Below the pieces are notes generated by a model. The model saw nothing but the letters and a program-made list of their open reading frames with translations, was not told the DNA's origin and searched no databases. From Hermatobates lingyangjiaoensis (taxonomy: Eukaryota > Arthropoda > Insecta > Hemiptera > Hermatobatidae): DNA of 64,000 bases. The position numbers were made by a program, and so were the translations under genes. The stretch covers positions 9,895,001 through 9,959,000 of the forward strand of contig JAPFBL010000068.1 of NCBI GenBank assembly GCA_026182355.1, in the 5' to 3' direction. Below are positions 39,533-48,898 of the stretch, piece by piece. The stretch's first letter is position 1; each line of letters begins with the position of its first letter.

Positions 39533-40654
39533 GTAACTCCTTTCATTTTTAATTTTATTTTGCTAGACAATCAATTTTAAATTGATAAATTTATTTTATT
39601 TACGTTTAAAAGTTAACATTACCATATATCAATAATACCCAAATATTATCTAACGATGCTGCTCTTCATTTCCCTAATAGTATACAAGAATACATATTTG
39701 CAAAAAAAAAATTATTAATACAACTATTTCTGAGACCTTATTAGAAAAATGGAGCAAAGAATAATATTTTCCATAATCATATAGAATGGCTCCTTAGTTT
39801 GTATTGCGTTTATCAATATCTATCAATGTGTCATCGTAGCTGTCAAACTTGTCTGCTGATTCCTAACAATAATTCTGCCCTCAACCTATTCAAATCACCT
39901 GCACTTCTCGTTACTGCGACTACCAATGTGATTCCACTTAGTACTATATTTCTACTTGGCATTAGCACTTAACAATCTGAGTCTCAGTATAAATTGTCAC
40001 TGGGCTTCCATTGCTCAACGAAACAAACAACCATTATCATCCAGGTTGATCGTATTGTTTTAAGACTGTTTCCACGAATGAATCCTGAAACACATTCCTG
40101 ACTTTTTTTCCGAAACAAACATTACAAGTTTGTTAAAAATATGGTATGATATATGATGACTGTACATTTTATATTTTGTTGACCAATACATTTAAACAAT
40201 GAATTATTCTTCCGAAAATCTAGATACGCCCACACAAGTAAGCAAATAACAAAATAATGAATAGTGATAGTGAAAATAAAATATTTATCAATGTTAACAG
40301 ATTTACAGATTTTGAGACCCGAATAAAGCTTTCAGGATGCCTTCTTGTATACGGCTAGCTTGATGTCCGTTGAAAATGTTTAAGTCTCAATAAATCATAT
40401 TGACATTTGACTTTTATTTTACATTTGATAATCATATTTTTCTTGGTATGGCAAAGAACTTTATTGTATTTGGCTAGTTGTGACGCTGGGATAAGTCCAT
40501 TATAATTTCTTATTGCAAACCAGGTACTACCTTTGTCCTAAAAGTGTTAAAGAGTTTACAGGGATTACATGGATAACATTTACAATTTGTACACATGTTT
40601 ACATGATCTAAAAAAAGCAATATAAAATATAACGTACAAATGATATATAATATA
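39533..40654. other. AT-rich spacer, possible intron
   Basis: No other exon, RNA gene or repeat recognised. Confidence 0.45.
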
Positions 40655-42220
40655 CTAGTAAACCTACCCGTCTTTGACAGAATCAAAAATTCGGTTGTAC
40701 TTGGTATTCCAAAATGTCATTAGCAAAAAAAGAGCACAGCTTCGCTTCATCGTTGAATATTTAATCCATTCAAACCTTTGTTTTTAAGTTAGACATACAC
40801 AAATCTACTGTCAAAGTTTCAGCTTGTTGTGTCTCATGGTGTCAAATATTAAATTTAAAAAAAGTTTACAGTTATATATGATACATAGCAAACGTACCCG
40901 TCTTTGATGGAATCAAAAATTCTATTATATTTGGTATTCCAAAATGTCATTAGAAATTATAGAATAGTAGAAAATACCATTATTAGTACAGTGTTAACCA
41001 AATGCCTCTGTATACACTACATTAGCTGTCTGTCCTTCAGGTTCATGAAAGAACAAAGAGTTGGAACCTCTGACTCTTGAGCAAGTAAACTACAGTTGAC
41101 AATGTGAGAAAAACTTGGTGTCGCTAACTTGAATTCCTGCTTTAGATAAAGTTTATCCTTGCAACTTAGTTAACGTCATTGCAAAATAGACTCTGACGGA
41201 ACTTTGCAATAGTTTCAACGGAAACAGATAGTGGCTCGAAATCAATGGTATGCGTGGTATACACACAGACTCCCGAATACCACACTCAGCCATAAAGTCC
41301 GCCTCTATGGCATATCTGTGTAGAGCACGAACTCAGAGTGGTGTCCCGTTGCACAGTTTTGGGGGACTCATTTTTCCTAACATGAAATTTGTTACTGCTA
41401 CTAAATTGCAGCATGATTGGTGCTCCTACTTTATGTTTTTACTCATGAGCAGGCAGTCCAGAAGAAATAAATTCAGAGTCAAGAAATTCAGTTAGATAAT
41501 GAACTGCTTCTTCATCACTAATCGCTCTCTTTACTGACTTGTAAGTTCATTCCTCGTTATGATATAACGTAAGAACTTGTTTGTTGATTTTTCCTGCCAG
41601 TTCATATTAAGGGCTGAGAATTGCTCGTTTACAAAACTATTTATTCTTAATAGGTGTACGTCCTCAACTTTGAGAAACACCTTTTCAATGATGTCTAATA
41701 CGCAATATATCCATATGCTCAAGTGGAATTAAAATCAACTAACAATACTTGCTCACCTGTGTATTTTCAAAACAAACTTGTCTATGAAGATAGCAAAATA
41801 CAGCTTAAAGCCCCATAACTTTGCTTCTGCACTGAATTATCAATCTATTTAGAGCCTATATTTTAAGTTAAGCATACACAAATCTAGTGTAAAAGTATCA
41901 GCTCGCTATGTTTCATGTCGGCTGAGTTTACTTGTGACAAACATTTTTGCTTTAAACGTCCATAACTTCATTTCTACGTTAAATTTCCAATCATTTCAGA
42001 GCCTATATTTTAAGTTAGACATGCACAAATCTACTGTAAAAGTTTCAGCTTGATATGTTTTATGGTAGCTGAGTTTACTCGTGACAAATTTTCCGGACAA
42101 ACCAACAGAAATTTTTCTAAGGGTGAATTCGGTTTCTCCAATGTATGAAACGTAAAGAAAACTTGAAACAAGTCAGTTCTAAGCAATGTACAGACAAAAT
42201 CATTATTTTATTTATATAGA
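40655..42220 (-). mobile_element. Helitron with broken helicase
   Basis: The minus strand begins TCTATATAAATAAAAT at 42220 and ends GGTAGGTTTACTAG at 40655. Flanking bases are A before TC and T after CTAG, so it sits in an A/T dinucleotide as Helitrons do. Shortly before the end is a small hairpin, CTGTC-AAA-GACGG. A second 3' end (hairpin-like ATCAAAGACGGGTACGTTTG at about 40888-40910, ending CTAT instead of CTAG) lies inside, so two 3' ends stand in tandem. The 5' portion carries two imperfect tandem copies of a roughly 130-bp unit (about 41805-41945 and 41955-42085). Helitrons move by rolling-circle replication; this one can no longer code. Confidence 0.75.
41000..41722 (-). pseudogene. 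Helitron Rep/helicase (PIF1-like) C-terminal relic
   Basis: Minus-strand pieces in order: about 41500 VKRAISDEEAVHYLTEFLDS then GLPAH; about 41430 KHKVGAPIML (the L-K-x-G-x-P-I-M-L-L block); about 41270 CIPRIPLIS; then FAMTLTKLQG with a stop where the usual S-Q-G-Q-T follows; SHCQL and CSRVRG (helicase motif VI, usually V-A-x-S-R-V/T); and finally FFHEPEGQTANVVYTEA. These are the conserved C-terminal blocks of Helitron PIF1-type helicase. Stops and at least two frameshifts disable it. The Rep nuclease and the helicase Walker motifs are missing, so only the last quarter of the protein remains. Confidence 0.8.
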
Positions 42221-42225
42221 TAACA

Positions 42226-42246
42226 TTATATATATATATATATATA
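42226..42246. repeat. (TA)n tract
   Basis: About ten TA units directly after the Helitron 5' end and at the left outer edge of the hammerhead family d pair (42247-42640). Confidence 0.95.
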
Positions 42247-42640
42247 AAATTCGAGAAAAACGATTCAAACTGGACGCAAATCTTTTTACATAAACGTAAA
42301 AGTAAAACAAGACATAATAATAGAGCAAAGAGTATCAAAAGAACAATAAACTCAGAGAAATGAATGGTATCAATTATAAATCAACAAGAACTGCTTGTCT
42401 TTGAAATAAAGTCAAAAAGGAAGGTTATAATAGTGAGTTTATTAAAAGTTAGTGAAAAAGAGGAGAGAAAAAATCGACACAAGAGAAACGATAACAAGAT
42501 AGAAATATCAATAAAAAGATTCCGGCGTGCTTGGTCGCCCATTCTATTTTCTCCTGAAGACGGATCATCCAAAAATTTCTGATTGTAAGTGTGTCTCTTT
42601 CTCTGTGTGTTGCTTTTCTTCGTTTTTGAGCTGATATATA
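42247..42640. repeat. Hammerhead-like family d inverted pair between two (TA)n tracts
   Basis: Right arm (plus): CCTGAAGAC at about 42553, stem GGAT/ATCC, an A-rich A-A-A-A where GAAA is expected, then GTAAGTGTGTCTCTTTCTCT down to TTTTTGAGCTGATATATA at the right TA tract. Left arm (minus, shortened): the words GCGTCCAGTTTGAATCG near 42260-42285, ending in the left TA tract. Both match 44696-44850. The minus frame 42381-42677 and its plus-strand overlap are not genes; the frame shares a short peptide-like pattern with 44.8 kb only because the repeats are homologous. Confidence 0.55.
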
Positions 42641-42662
42641 TATTATATAATATATATATATA
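42633..42662. repeat. (TA)n tract
   Basis: Right outer edge of the family d pair, with one TTA interruption. Confidence 0.9.
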
Positions 42663-44140
42663 ATTTGTTATACACATTTGTTAAAATTGTAATGCTAAAT
42701 CTCAGTTCTAATACATATGCAGTGGAAGGTTTAAAAATGTTTTTCACTGTCGTCAAGTAATGTTATTTTTTTTTTCGTTACGATTTCCAAATAATATAAC
42801 TATAATATGAAATATTCCGGTCCATTGCAAAATCTTTTTCAGTCCTGTCCCAAACAAGAATCAGGTGTTTTGTGACAATGACTCCAGACTGTCACGATCG
42901 TAAATAAGACATACCATTAATTTTTCAAGTTATTCGCTATTTGAGATTAAACCACTCGCAATTTGGTGTTAAACTTTGTAAAATGGTTGTTATCCGTCTA
43001 TAAATATTTCAGCGAAGGCAAAAAGACATTAAACCTATATTCAAATATTTACCATTTTTAAATGTTAGTTTAATACTTTATACCTGTTATTCATTTTTCA
43101 CCTTTTCTTTTGACAGGCTTTCAAATATTGCAGTTTGCTGCAATATTATTAAATATTTCACTTTGTTTTATTTTTTAATCCGAATGTTGAATGAATACAT
43201 GATTCTTTACTTATCAAGTTTTCACTCCTGTATACGTTATGATTAGTAGTCACAATGAAATACATATAGCTACATTCAACAGTCAAACAGTTGAAATTGA
43301 GAACAGGATGGTGTTCAATAAAATATAGGTTTTTAAGGAAATCTTACAAAGTTATATCAACCGCAATTAAGGATCTGTTTTATATCCTGAACTCTGTAAT
43401 ATTAATTGAAGCTGAGTACACGGGAAGTCATTTCTATAGAAAAGAACAGGCTGCTGTTCGAAAGAGTAACTTTGCTATCAATGTATGCAATCCAGAGTTC
43501 CAATACTGTTTTATTGGAGAGGCCTGAACATCAATAGACTGGAACAGACTACTGATTGGAGAGGCCTGAACATCAACAGACTGGAACAGGCTACTGATGT
43601 GTAAATGTACGTGTCAATCCCTCAAAATTTTGAGATCAAATTACCCCATGAATAATGAATAAAATTTACTAGATTTTATGGTAATAAGACTAAAAGTCAG
43701 AGAATATAATGTATCCTCTTGTTAGGATACATTATTACAAAATTAATGGAAGAAACACTTTCCTAGCTCACCAAACATGAAGTACACTAATCATTTTTTG
43801 ATATTTTAAATGGAAATAAGAAAATGAGAGTGATAATGATTCCTAAGTGCTGTTCAGTAAAGAATTACTTATTATACCCAACGGTCACTTCTTGAGAATA
43901 TAAAGATATTAGATATTATTCAACAATAATGAAAACAATATCTCACAAAGATACAACTACTTCAAAATAATATTTTGAAATGAGATCTACTTTTAATTTT
44001 GTATAAATAAATTAGGTTTCTTAATTTAAGACTAAAGTAGGTTTCTTACAACTCAAAGTTCAATTTAATTATTTTAATGATTTAATTTTACATTAATGAA
44101 ATTTTTGATAGTTGAAAAATATTATTATTTAAAATAATAT
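42663..44140. other. AT-rich spacer with one 42-bp tandem duplication
   Basis: No gene is supported. At 43513-43595 a 42-bp unit beginning ATTGGAGAGGCCTGAACATC is present twice with about three substitutions. A 78-codon plus frame (43291-43527) ends at this repeat and shows no known motif. Confidence 0.55.
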
Positions 44141-44145
44141 ACATA

Positions 44146-44700
44146 ATATATATAGAAAACTAAAGTTTTTCAGGACTCGGTCAGTTCTTCAGGTTCACAT
44201 TAAACTCTCATTGCCAACATTTCGGATTTTATTTAAAACCTACATTTTTGATTTTTCATAGGCCTACAAAACAGACGAAATACATGAAATAATCCAATCA
44301 TTCTAAAATCAAGGATACAGAAAATGCGCAGTTAGTTACGAATAAGAAATTTTAATAGAAATTTTGACAATAGTTTAGTGAGAGACCTTAGAGAAGTATA
44401 AAATTTTGAAACAGAAAAACTAAGTATTACTTTACAAATTATTTTTCAAAGAAAAATAGTTTGTGGATTTCAATAAAAACTTTCTAGTTTGAATGAACAC
44501 GTGACACTGAACTGAAAAAACAAGCAAGGCAACCAAATTTCACTAGACAACCAAAAAGTTTTTTTATTTTTTTGTAAAAGCCGACACGTTGGCAATGAGA
44601 GTTTAATTTGAACCTGAAGAACTGACCGAGTACTGATAAACTTTAGTTTCGTTTCTATTCCACAGTCAGTACTTTTAATATATATATATATATATTTCAC
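44146..44700. repeat. Hammerhead-like family e inverted pair with TA-rich outer ends
   Basis: Left arm (minus, about 44162-44265) and right arm (plus, about 44585-44677) share TTGGCAATGAGAGTTTAAT, then GAACCTGAAGAACTGACCGA and AAACTTTAGTTT. They face outward and stop in TA-rich tracts at 44146-44154 and 44678-44695. Upstream on the left arm is a GGTTTTA-AAT-AAAATC stem followed by CGAAA, hammerhead-like but with a damaged core. A related single arm lies at 52040-52130. Confidence 0.6.
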
Positions 44701-44850
44701 TGATGAAACGAAATACGATCCAAACTGGACACAATACGAGTTCGAGATTAACAAAGAGCAACACACAAAGTAGGGAAACACACTTACAGACTCAAATTTT
44801 CGGGTAATCCGTCTCCAGGACAAAAGAGAAATGGAGACTAAGCACGTTGT
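44696..44850 (-). repeat. Hammerhead-like family d, single arm
   Basis: On the minus strand: CTGGAGAC, then GGATTACC, then CGAAAATTTGAG at about 44795-44823, then GTAAGTGTGTTTCCC and GTGTCCAGTTTGGATCG, ending at the (TA)n tract 44678-44695. It aligns with both arms at 42247-42640. The stem bases differ between copies while pairing is largely kept. The 117-codon minus frame here (44470-44823) is a read-through of two repeats and not a gene. Confidence 0.55.
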
Positions 44851-44887
44851 AGACGCAACAGCAAGTAACCGTTATATACTCGTATAT

Positions 44888-45004
44888 ATATTGTGTTGAA
44901 CTGAATTGCCTTAATTAAACATACCTTTTTTTTGAGCAGTTTTTCATATTTCCTTCCTAATTTTAAATCGTCTGAATTTAAGGCAATTCAGTTCAACACA
45001 ATAT
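44888..45004. repeat. 27-bp inverted repeat (hairpin)
   Basis: Arms 44888-44914 and 44978-45004 are perfectly complementary over 27 nt (starting ATATTGTGTTGAACTGAATT), with a 63-nt spacer containing a T-rich run. It sits between the family d arm and the (TA)n edge of the Penelope locus. It could be a small fold-back element or the junction of another inverted insertion. Confidence 0.85.
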
Positions 45005-45037
45005 GTATAAAAGAAGGTCTGCTCTCTATTTATACTA

Positions 45038-45059
45038 ATATATATATATATATATATAT
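45038..45059. repeat. (TA)n tract, left edge of Penelope locus
   Basis: About eleven TA units. The PLE sequence stops at TTTTACAAATA-TATATA on the minus strand, so element and tract overlap by a few bases. Confidence 0.95.
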
Positions 45060-45199
45060 TTGTAAAATTTGGAAGCAGTCCTTCTTTTAAGCATATTTCG
45101 TTGAACAGCTGACCGTATTTCGCTGATGTCATTTTCTTCACTAGTTTTTCAAGGTTTCTGAATACCTTCTTCTTTCCTTCATCCAAACGTTGGAGAATG

Positions 45200-45262
45200 T
45201 TAATTAAGTTATAACCGACATGTTTCGACTGGCTTCCAGTCATCTTCAGGTTGATTAATTAA
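45200..45262 (-). ncRNA. Hammerhead ribozyme, PLE copy A 3' pLTR
   Basis: Minus strand: CTGAAGA (C at 45249), one extra T, stem II GACTGG/CCAGTC with loop AAG, GAAAC, stem III as palindromic ACATGT, cleavage triplet GUC and then GG, so the cut is predicted between 45217 and 45216. Outer stem I pairs TTAATTAA (45255-45262) with TTAATTAA (45200-45207). The base before the core is C but the next is A, so the second stem I pair is lost relative to the other two copies. Confidence 0.8.
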
Positions 45263-45278
45263 ACAAAGAGGAAAATTA

Positions 45279-46157
45279 TTAGTCTTTGGAGTTGGTAATA
45301 AAACACATTATATAGTAGAAGTTTGAAGTAGCTGCTCTTCGGCCTGATTCACAAGAGCAACTGACTGAGGTGGGGTGGATGGTGGGGTGGGGGTACTGAC
45401 AGTTAACGGTTTTTTTCATCCAATCAGGCGCATATAGTTTAAGCACTCTCTCACTACTACCCGTTTGAATATTTATTGTAGGTTTATTCTGTTTAATTAT
45501 TATTGCTTCTGCGATTTGCAGCCGATTGAAGTTGTTTTCTTTTCTAATTATTTTAGTTCCACTCACGAGTAGGTCTCTAGTTATTTTGGTATTATGCTTG
45601 TCCTCTGAATGTTTCTTGGGACCGCCTATAGAAAGGTGCATGGTAAGTCTTCTCGACAGTGATGTAGTTGTCATCCCAATGTATGAATCGTTGCAGGGCT
45701 CACGGTCCCCGATTTGACAGGTGTATTCATACACGAGATTAGACTCCTTCAGTTGAGAATCTTTAACCTTATTGCTATTTCTCATCACTAGGCTGCTTAT
45801 GGTGGGGCTCCGATAATAGGTTATTAAGGCGACCTTATCCTCGGGTGAGGTGCATTTTATATTCTTCTTAATTATATCCTTGAGTACGCGTTCGTCTATT
45901 TTGTGGTCTTCCGAATACTGATTTTCGTAATAAAGGTTATGTGTTATGCCTGTTATTTGGTTATCGGTTTGACTGATGTGTTTCGAATTGAGATATTGTT
46001 TTAAAATATTGTCAAAGAGAGAGTTGGAGTAGCCGTTGTTAATGAGGGATTGTTTTGTAAACTCGATGTCCTTCTGAAATAGTTTCCAATTTGCTGTTGT
46101 TTTATAGACTCTATGTATCAAGGCTTTTATTGTTGAGTTTTGTATTGTTGTGGGCAT
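45279..46157 (-). pseudogene. PLE copy A, GIY-YIG endonuclease part
   Basis: 292 codons open from 46157. The shared part starts at NSTIKALIHRVYKTTANW. The GIY-YIG domain begins at NLVYEYTCQIG; CNDSYIGMTTTSLSRRL supplies the YIG strand and the conserved Arg, and LQIAEAIIIKQNKPTINIQT supplies the catalytic Glu and closing helix. The endonuclease nicks target DNA so the RT can prime. A single-base deletion just upstream (near 46140; copy B reads CCCACAACAATACAAGAACT) breaks the frame link to the RT, and a shift near 45413 alters the C-terminus. Copy A is therefore likely inactive. Confidence 0.9.
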
Positions 46158-46460
46158 TCACTGTTAGCATTAAGATAAGGTGCAGAGTTTGTGGACTTCT
46201 TGTGAATTGATGTAGTAAGTTTTCGGTTATGGTAATCTATCTTTACGTCGAGGAAGTTGAGTTTTTATTGACAGCAATCTCTGAGGTGAATTTGAGACCG
46301 GACTCGTCTTCAAAAATCTCTTTAAGCCTGTTGAGTTCATTCTGATCTTTTACTACAACGAAACAGTCATCAACGTATCGGCAGTAGATAGTGGGTCTTG
46401 TCCCGAGTTTATTCATAATCTGGTTCTCCATGTGACACATATAGAAGTTGGCAAAGGTTC
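46158..46460 (-). pseudogene. PLE copy A, RT motif C fragment
   Basis: After a one-base deletion near 46460 the frame changes. The RT continues from 46440 as MCHMENQIMNKLG, then TIYCRYVDDCFVVV (motif C, YVDD with the two catalytic Asp), then a FEDESGLKFTSEI stretch, and stops at 46243. The following RT end (FLDVKIDYHNRKLTTSIHKK) is in a third frame. The lesion separates motif B from motif C. Confidence 0.9.
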
Positions 46461-47876
46461 CCCCAGTGGTGAGCCCATGGCAACACCGTCAGTCTGAAGA
46501 TATAAACTTCCGTCCACATGGGTAAAAGGATTTTGCGTCGTGCATGCATGTAGAAGCTTTTCAAGGATGGTTCGGCTGAGAGGTGGAGGTGGTAGTTGGT
46601 TGTTGTAGGCGTAATCACAGATTATTTTTATTGTTTCCTTGACCGGTACGTTGGTAAAAAGGGATTCTACATCTAACGATGCTAAAGTTCCATCAGGTTC
46701 CAGGATTTTAAGGATGTCTAGAAATTCATCGGTTGATTTAACTACATATTTTGCAGGCATATAGGGTGTTATTATTTTGTTTAATTCTTTAGCTGTATTG
46801 TAGACTGGGCTATTTATTTGTGAAATGATGGGTCTTAGTTTGTTTCCTGGCTTATGGATTTTTACGGTGCCGTAGATATATCCTGGGGAAAACTCTCCTA
46901 CTATGGTTTGTAGTATTTTCTCATCCTTCTCCTTATTTACTGTTCTAATTAGTTTATTGATACTGGTTTTAAGTTCCTTAGTAGGGTTACGGGTTATTTT
47001 CTTGAATTTTGTAGTATCAGATAGAATATCGTCAAGTTTCTTCTTGTACTCCTTGCGATCCATAATTACGAAGCAGTTACTCTTATCAGCCCGTCTGACA
47101 ATAATATCAGGGTGTTCTCGGAGCTCCTTTGCTGCATCCCGCAGTTCCTTGTTCAGAAGGATGCTCGGTTTAAGTCCTCGTTGTTTAGTCGATTCGGATC
47201 GTAATTGGTCAGGAAGTGCTGGATCAATAGTGATTATATTTTGGGTTTGTAGATTTAATATATTGTTATATAGTGTTTCTAATTCTATTTTCTTCTTAAT
47301 AGGGTCAAACTTTGGTTTATAGTGGCATTTTAGCCCCAGGGATAGAAGCTTCTTCTGTTTATTCGAGAGTTCGTGGGATGATATGTTTAAGTAGTTTTCA
47401 GTCATAGTAGGGAGTAGTATATTGCCGTTGTACAGTTTATTCAATTTTTTCCTGATTCGTGTTAGTACGATGTCTTCTTCATGCTTTGTAATAACCTCAA
47501 TACATTCAAGCACGTCCTCCATTAGTTGCGGGTCTTCAATGCATTCATTCAGTTCAGTTTTGATGTTCATAAATTTTGGTAAAAGTTCTTCATACTTGGC
47601 TTCATTCTTTCTGGCTTCATACTTTAAAAGGTTACGTCTGTATTCCTGAGTGAAGTCCTTATTTCGGGCTGCTGGGTCATAAGTGCGTATGTTTGTAAAA
47701 TTTGGAAGCAGTCCTTCTTTTAAGCATATTTCGTTGAACAGCTGACCGTATTTCGCTGATGTCATTTTCTTCACTAGTTTTTCAAGGTTTCTGAATACCT
47801 TCTTCTTTCCTTCATCCAAACGTTGGAGAATGTTAATTAAGTTATAACCGACATGTTTCGACTGGCTTCCAGTCAT
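46413..47876 (-). pseudogene. PLE copy A, N-terminal and RT core
   Basis: 487 codons open from 47876; residues after about 472 are out of frame. Positions: 1-12 encoded inside the hammerhead; about 20-150 Lys/Glu-rich N-terminal region, likely nucleic-acid binding; 262-276 DKSNCFVIMDRKEY; 336-352 YGTVKIHKPGNKLRPIIS; 400-411 SLDVESLFTNVP (motif A, catalytic Asp); 461-472 QTDGVAMGSPLG (motif B). These are the PLE-type RT blocks, in the family related to telomerase RT. Whether translation truly starts at the ribozyme ATG or elsewhere cannot be told from sequence. The antisense frames 46903-47322 and 47422-47649 are shadows. Confidence 0.92.
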
Positions 47877-47895
47877 CTTCAGGGTGATTAATTAA
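47833..47895 (-). ncRNA. Hammerhead ribozyme at the A/B junction
   Basis: Same fold as at 45200-45262 but with both inner stem I pairs present (CC before CTGAAGA, GG after the cut). TTAATTAA occurs at 47888-47895 and 47833-47840, and cleavage is predicted between 47850 and 47849. Because an identical motif bounds copy A on its other side, self-cleavage of a tandem transcript would free a unit of about 2633 nt. The ATG of the copy A reading frame (47874-47876) lies at the start of stem II. Confidence 0.85.
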
Positions 47896-47911
47896 ACAAA
47901 GAGGAAAATTA

Positions 47912-48898
47912 TTAGTCTTTGGAGTTGGTAATAAAACACATTATATAGTAGAAGTTTGAAGTAGCTGCTCTTCGGCCTGATTCACAAGAGCAACTGACTG
48001 AGGTGGGGTGGATGGTGGGGTGGGGGGTACTGACAGTTAACGGTTTTTTCATCCAATCAGACGCATATAGTTTAAGCACTCTCTCACTACTACCCGTTTG
48101 AATATTTATTGTAGGTTTATTCTGTTTAATTATTATTGCTTCTGCGATTTGCAGCCGATTGAAGTTGTTTTCTTTTCTAATTATTTTAGTTCCACTCACG
48201 AGTAGGTCTCTAGTTATTTTGGTATTATGCTTGTCCTCTGAATGTTTCTTGGGACCGCCTATAGAAAGGTGCATGGTAAGTCTTCTCGACAGTGATGTAG
48301 TTGTCATCCCAATGTATGAATCGTTGCAGGGCTCACGGTCCCCGATTTGACAGGTGTATTCATACACGAGATTAGACTCCTTCAGTTGAGAATCTTTAAC
48401 CTTATTGCTATTTCTCATCACTAGGCTGCTTATGGTGGGGCTCCGATAATAGGTTATTAAGGCGACCTTATCCTCGGGTGAGGTGCATTTTATATTCTTC
48501 TTAATTATATCCTTGAGTACGCGTTCGTCTATTTTGTGGTCTTCCGAATACTGATTTTCGTAATAAAGGTTATGTGTTATGCCTGTTATTTGGTTATCGG
48601 TTTGACTGATGTGTTTCGAATTGAGATATTGTTTTAAAATATTGTCAAAGAGAGAGTTGGAGTAGCCGTTGTTAATGAGGGATTGTTTTGTAAACTCGAT
48701 GTCCTTCTGAAATAGTTTCCAATTTGCTGTTGTTTTATAGACTCTATGTATCAAGGCTTTTATTGTTGAGTTCTTGTATTGTTGTGGGCATTCACTGTTA
48801 GCATTAAGATAAGGTGCAGAGTTTGTGGACTTCTTGTGAATTGATGTAGTAAGTTTTCGGTTATGGTAATCTATCTTTACGTCGAGGAAGTTGATTTG
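47912..48898 (-). pseudogene. PLE copy B, RT end plus GIY-YIG endonuclease
   Basis: Open from after the TAA at 48901-48899. It starts QINFLDVKIDYHNRK, continues STNSAPYLNANSECPQQYKN and then runs into the same linker and GIY-YIG domain as copy A, with LVYEYTCQIG, CNDSYIGMTTTS and AEAIIIKQNKP. Copy B lacks copy A's deletion near 46140, so this frame is longer and unbroken. It overlaps the upstream RT frame by about 22 nt in the -1 frame. Near the C-terminus a C-run length difference (48020-48027) changes the last about 30 residues relative to copy C. Confidence 0.88.

Noticed and set aside
42381..42677. 98-codon minus-strand frame resembling a peptide read from 44.8 kb
   Set aside because: The similarity comes from homologous non-coding repeats. 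Frames differ, the TA tract encodes Ile/Tyr, and the overlapping plus frame is also open.
44470..44823. 117-codon minus-strand open frame
   Set aside because: It runs through two unrelated ribozyme-type repeats and a TA tract (Ile-Tyr run); no protein motif.
45060..45262. Direct repeats of the Penelope locus as true LTRs of an LTR retrotransposon
   Set aside because: They lie in and overlap the coding start, lack TG...CA ends, primer-binding site and polypurine tract, and the RT and GIY-YIG domains are Penelope-type; pseudo-LTRs fit better.
46903..47649. Plus-strand open frames of 139 and 75 codons
   Set aside because: They are antisense to the Penelope RT frame and rich in Ser/Leu/Phe as expected from reverse reading of Lys/Glu codons; no motif.
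45526..48350. Two identical 63-codon plus-strand frames (45526-45717 and 48159-48350)
   Set aside because: Antisense shadows of the GIY-YIG domain in the two Penelope copies.
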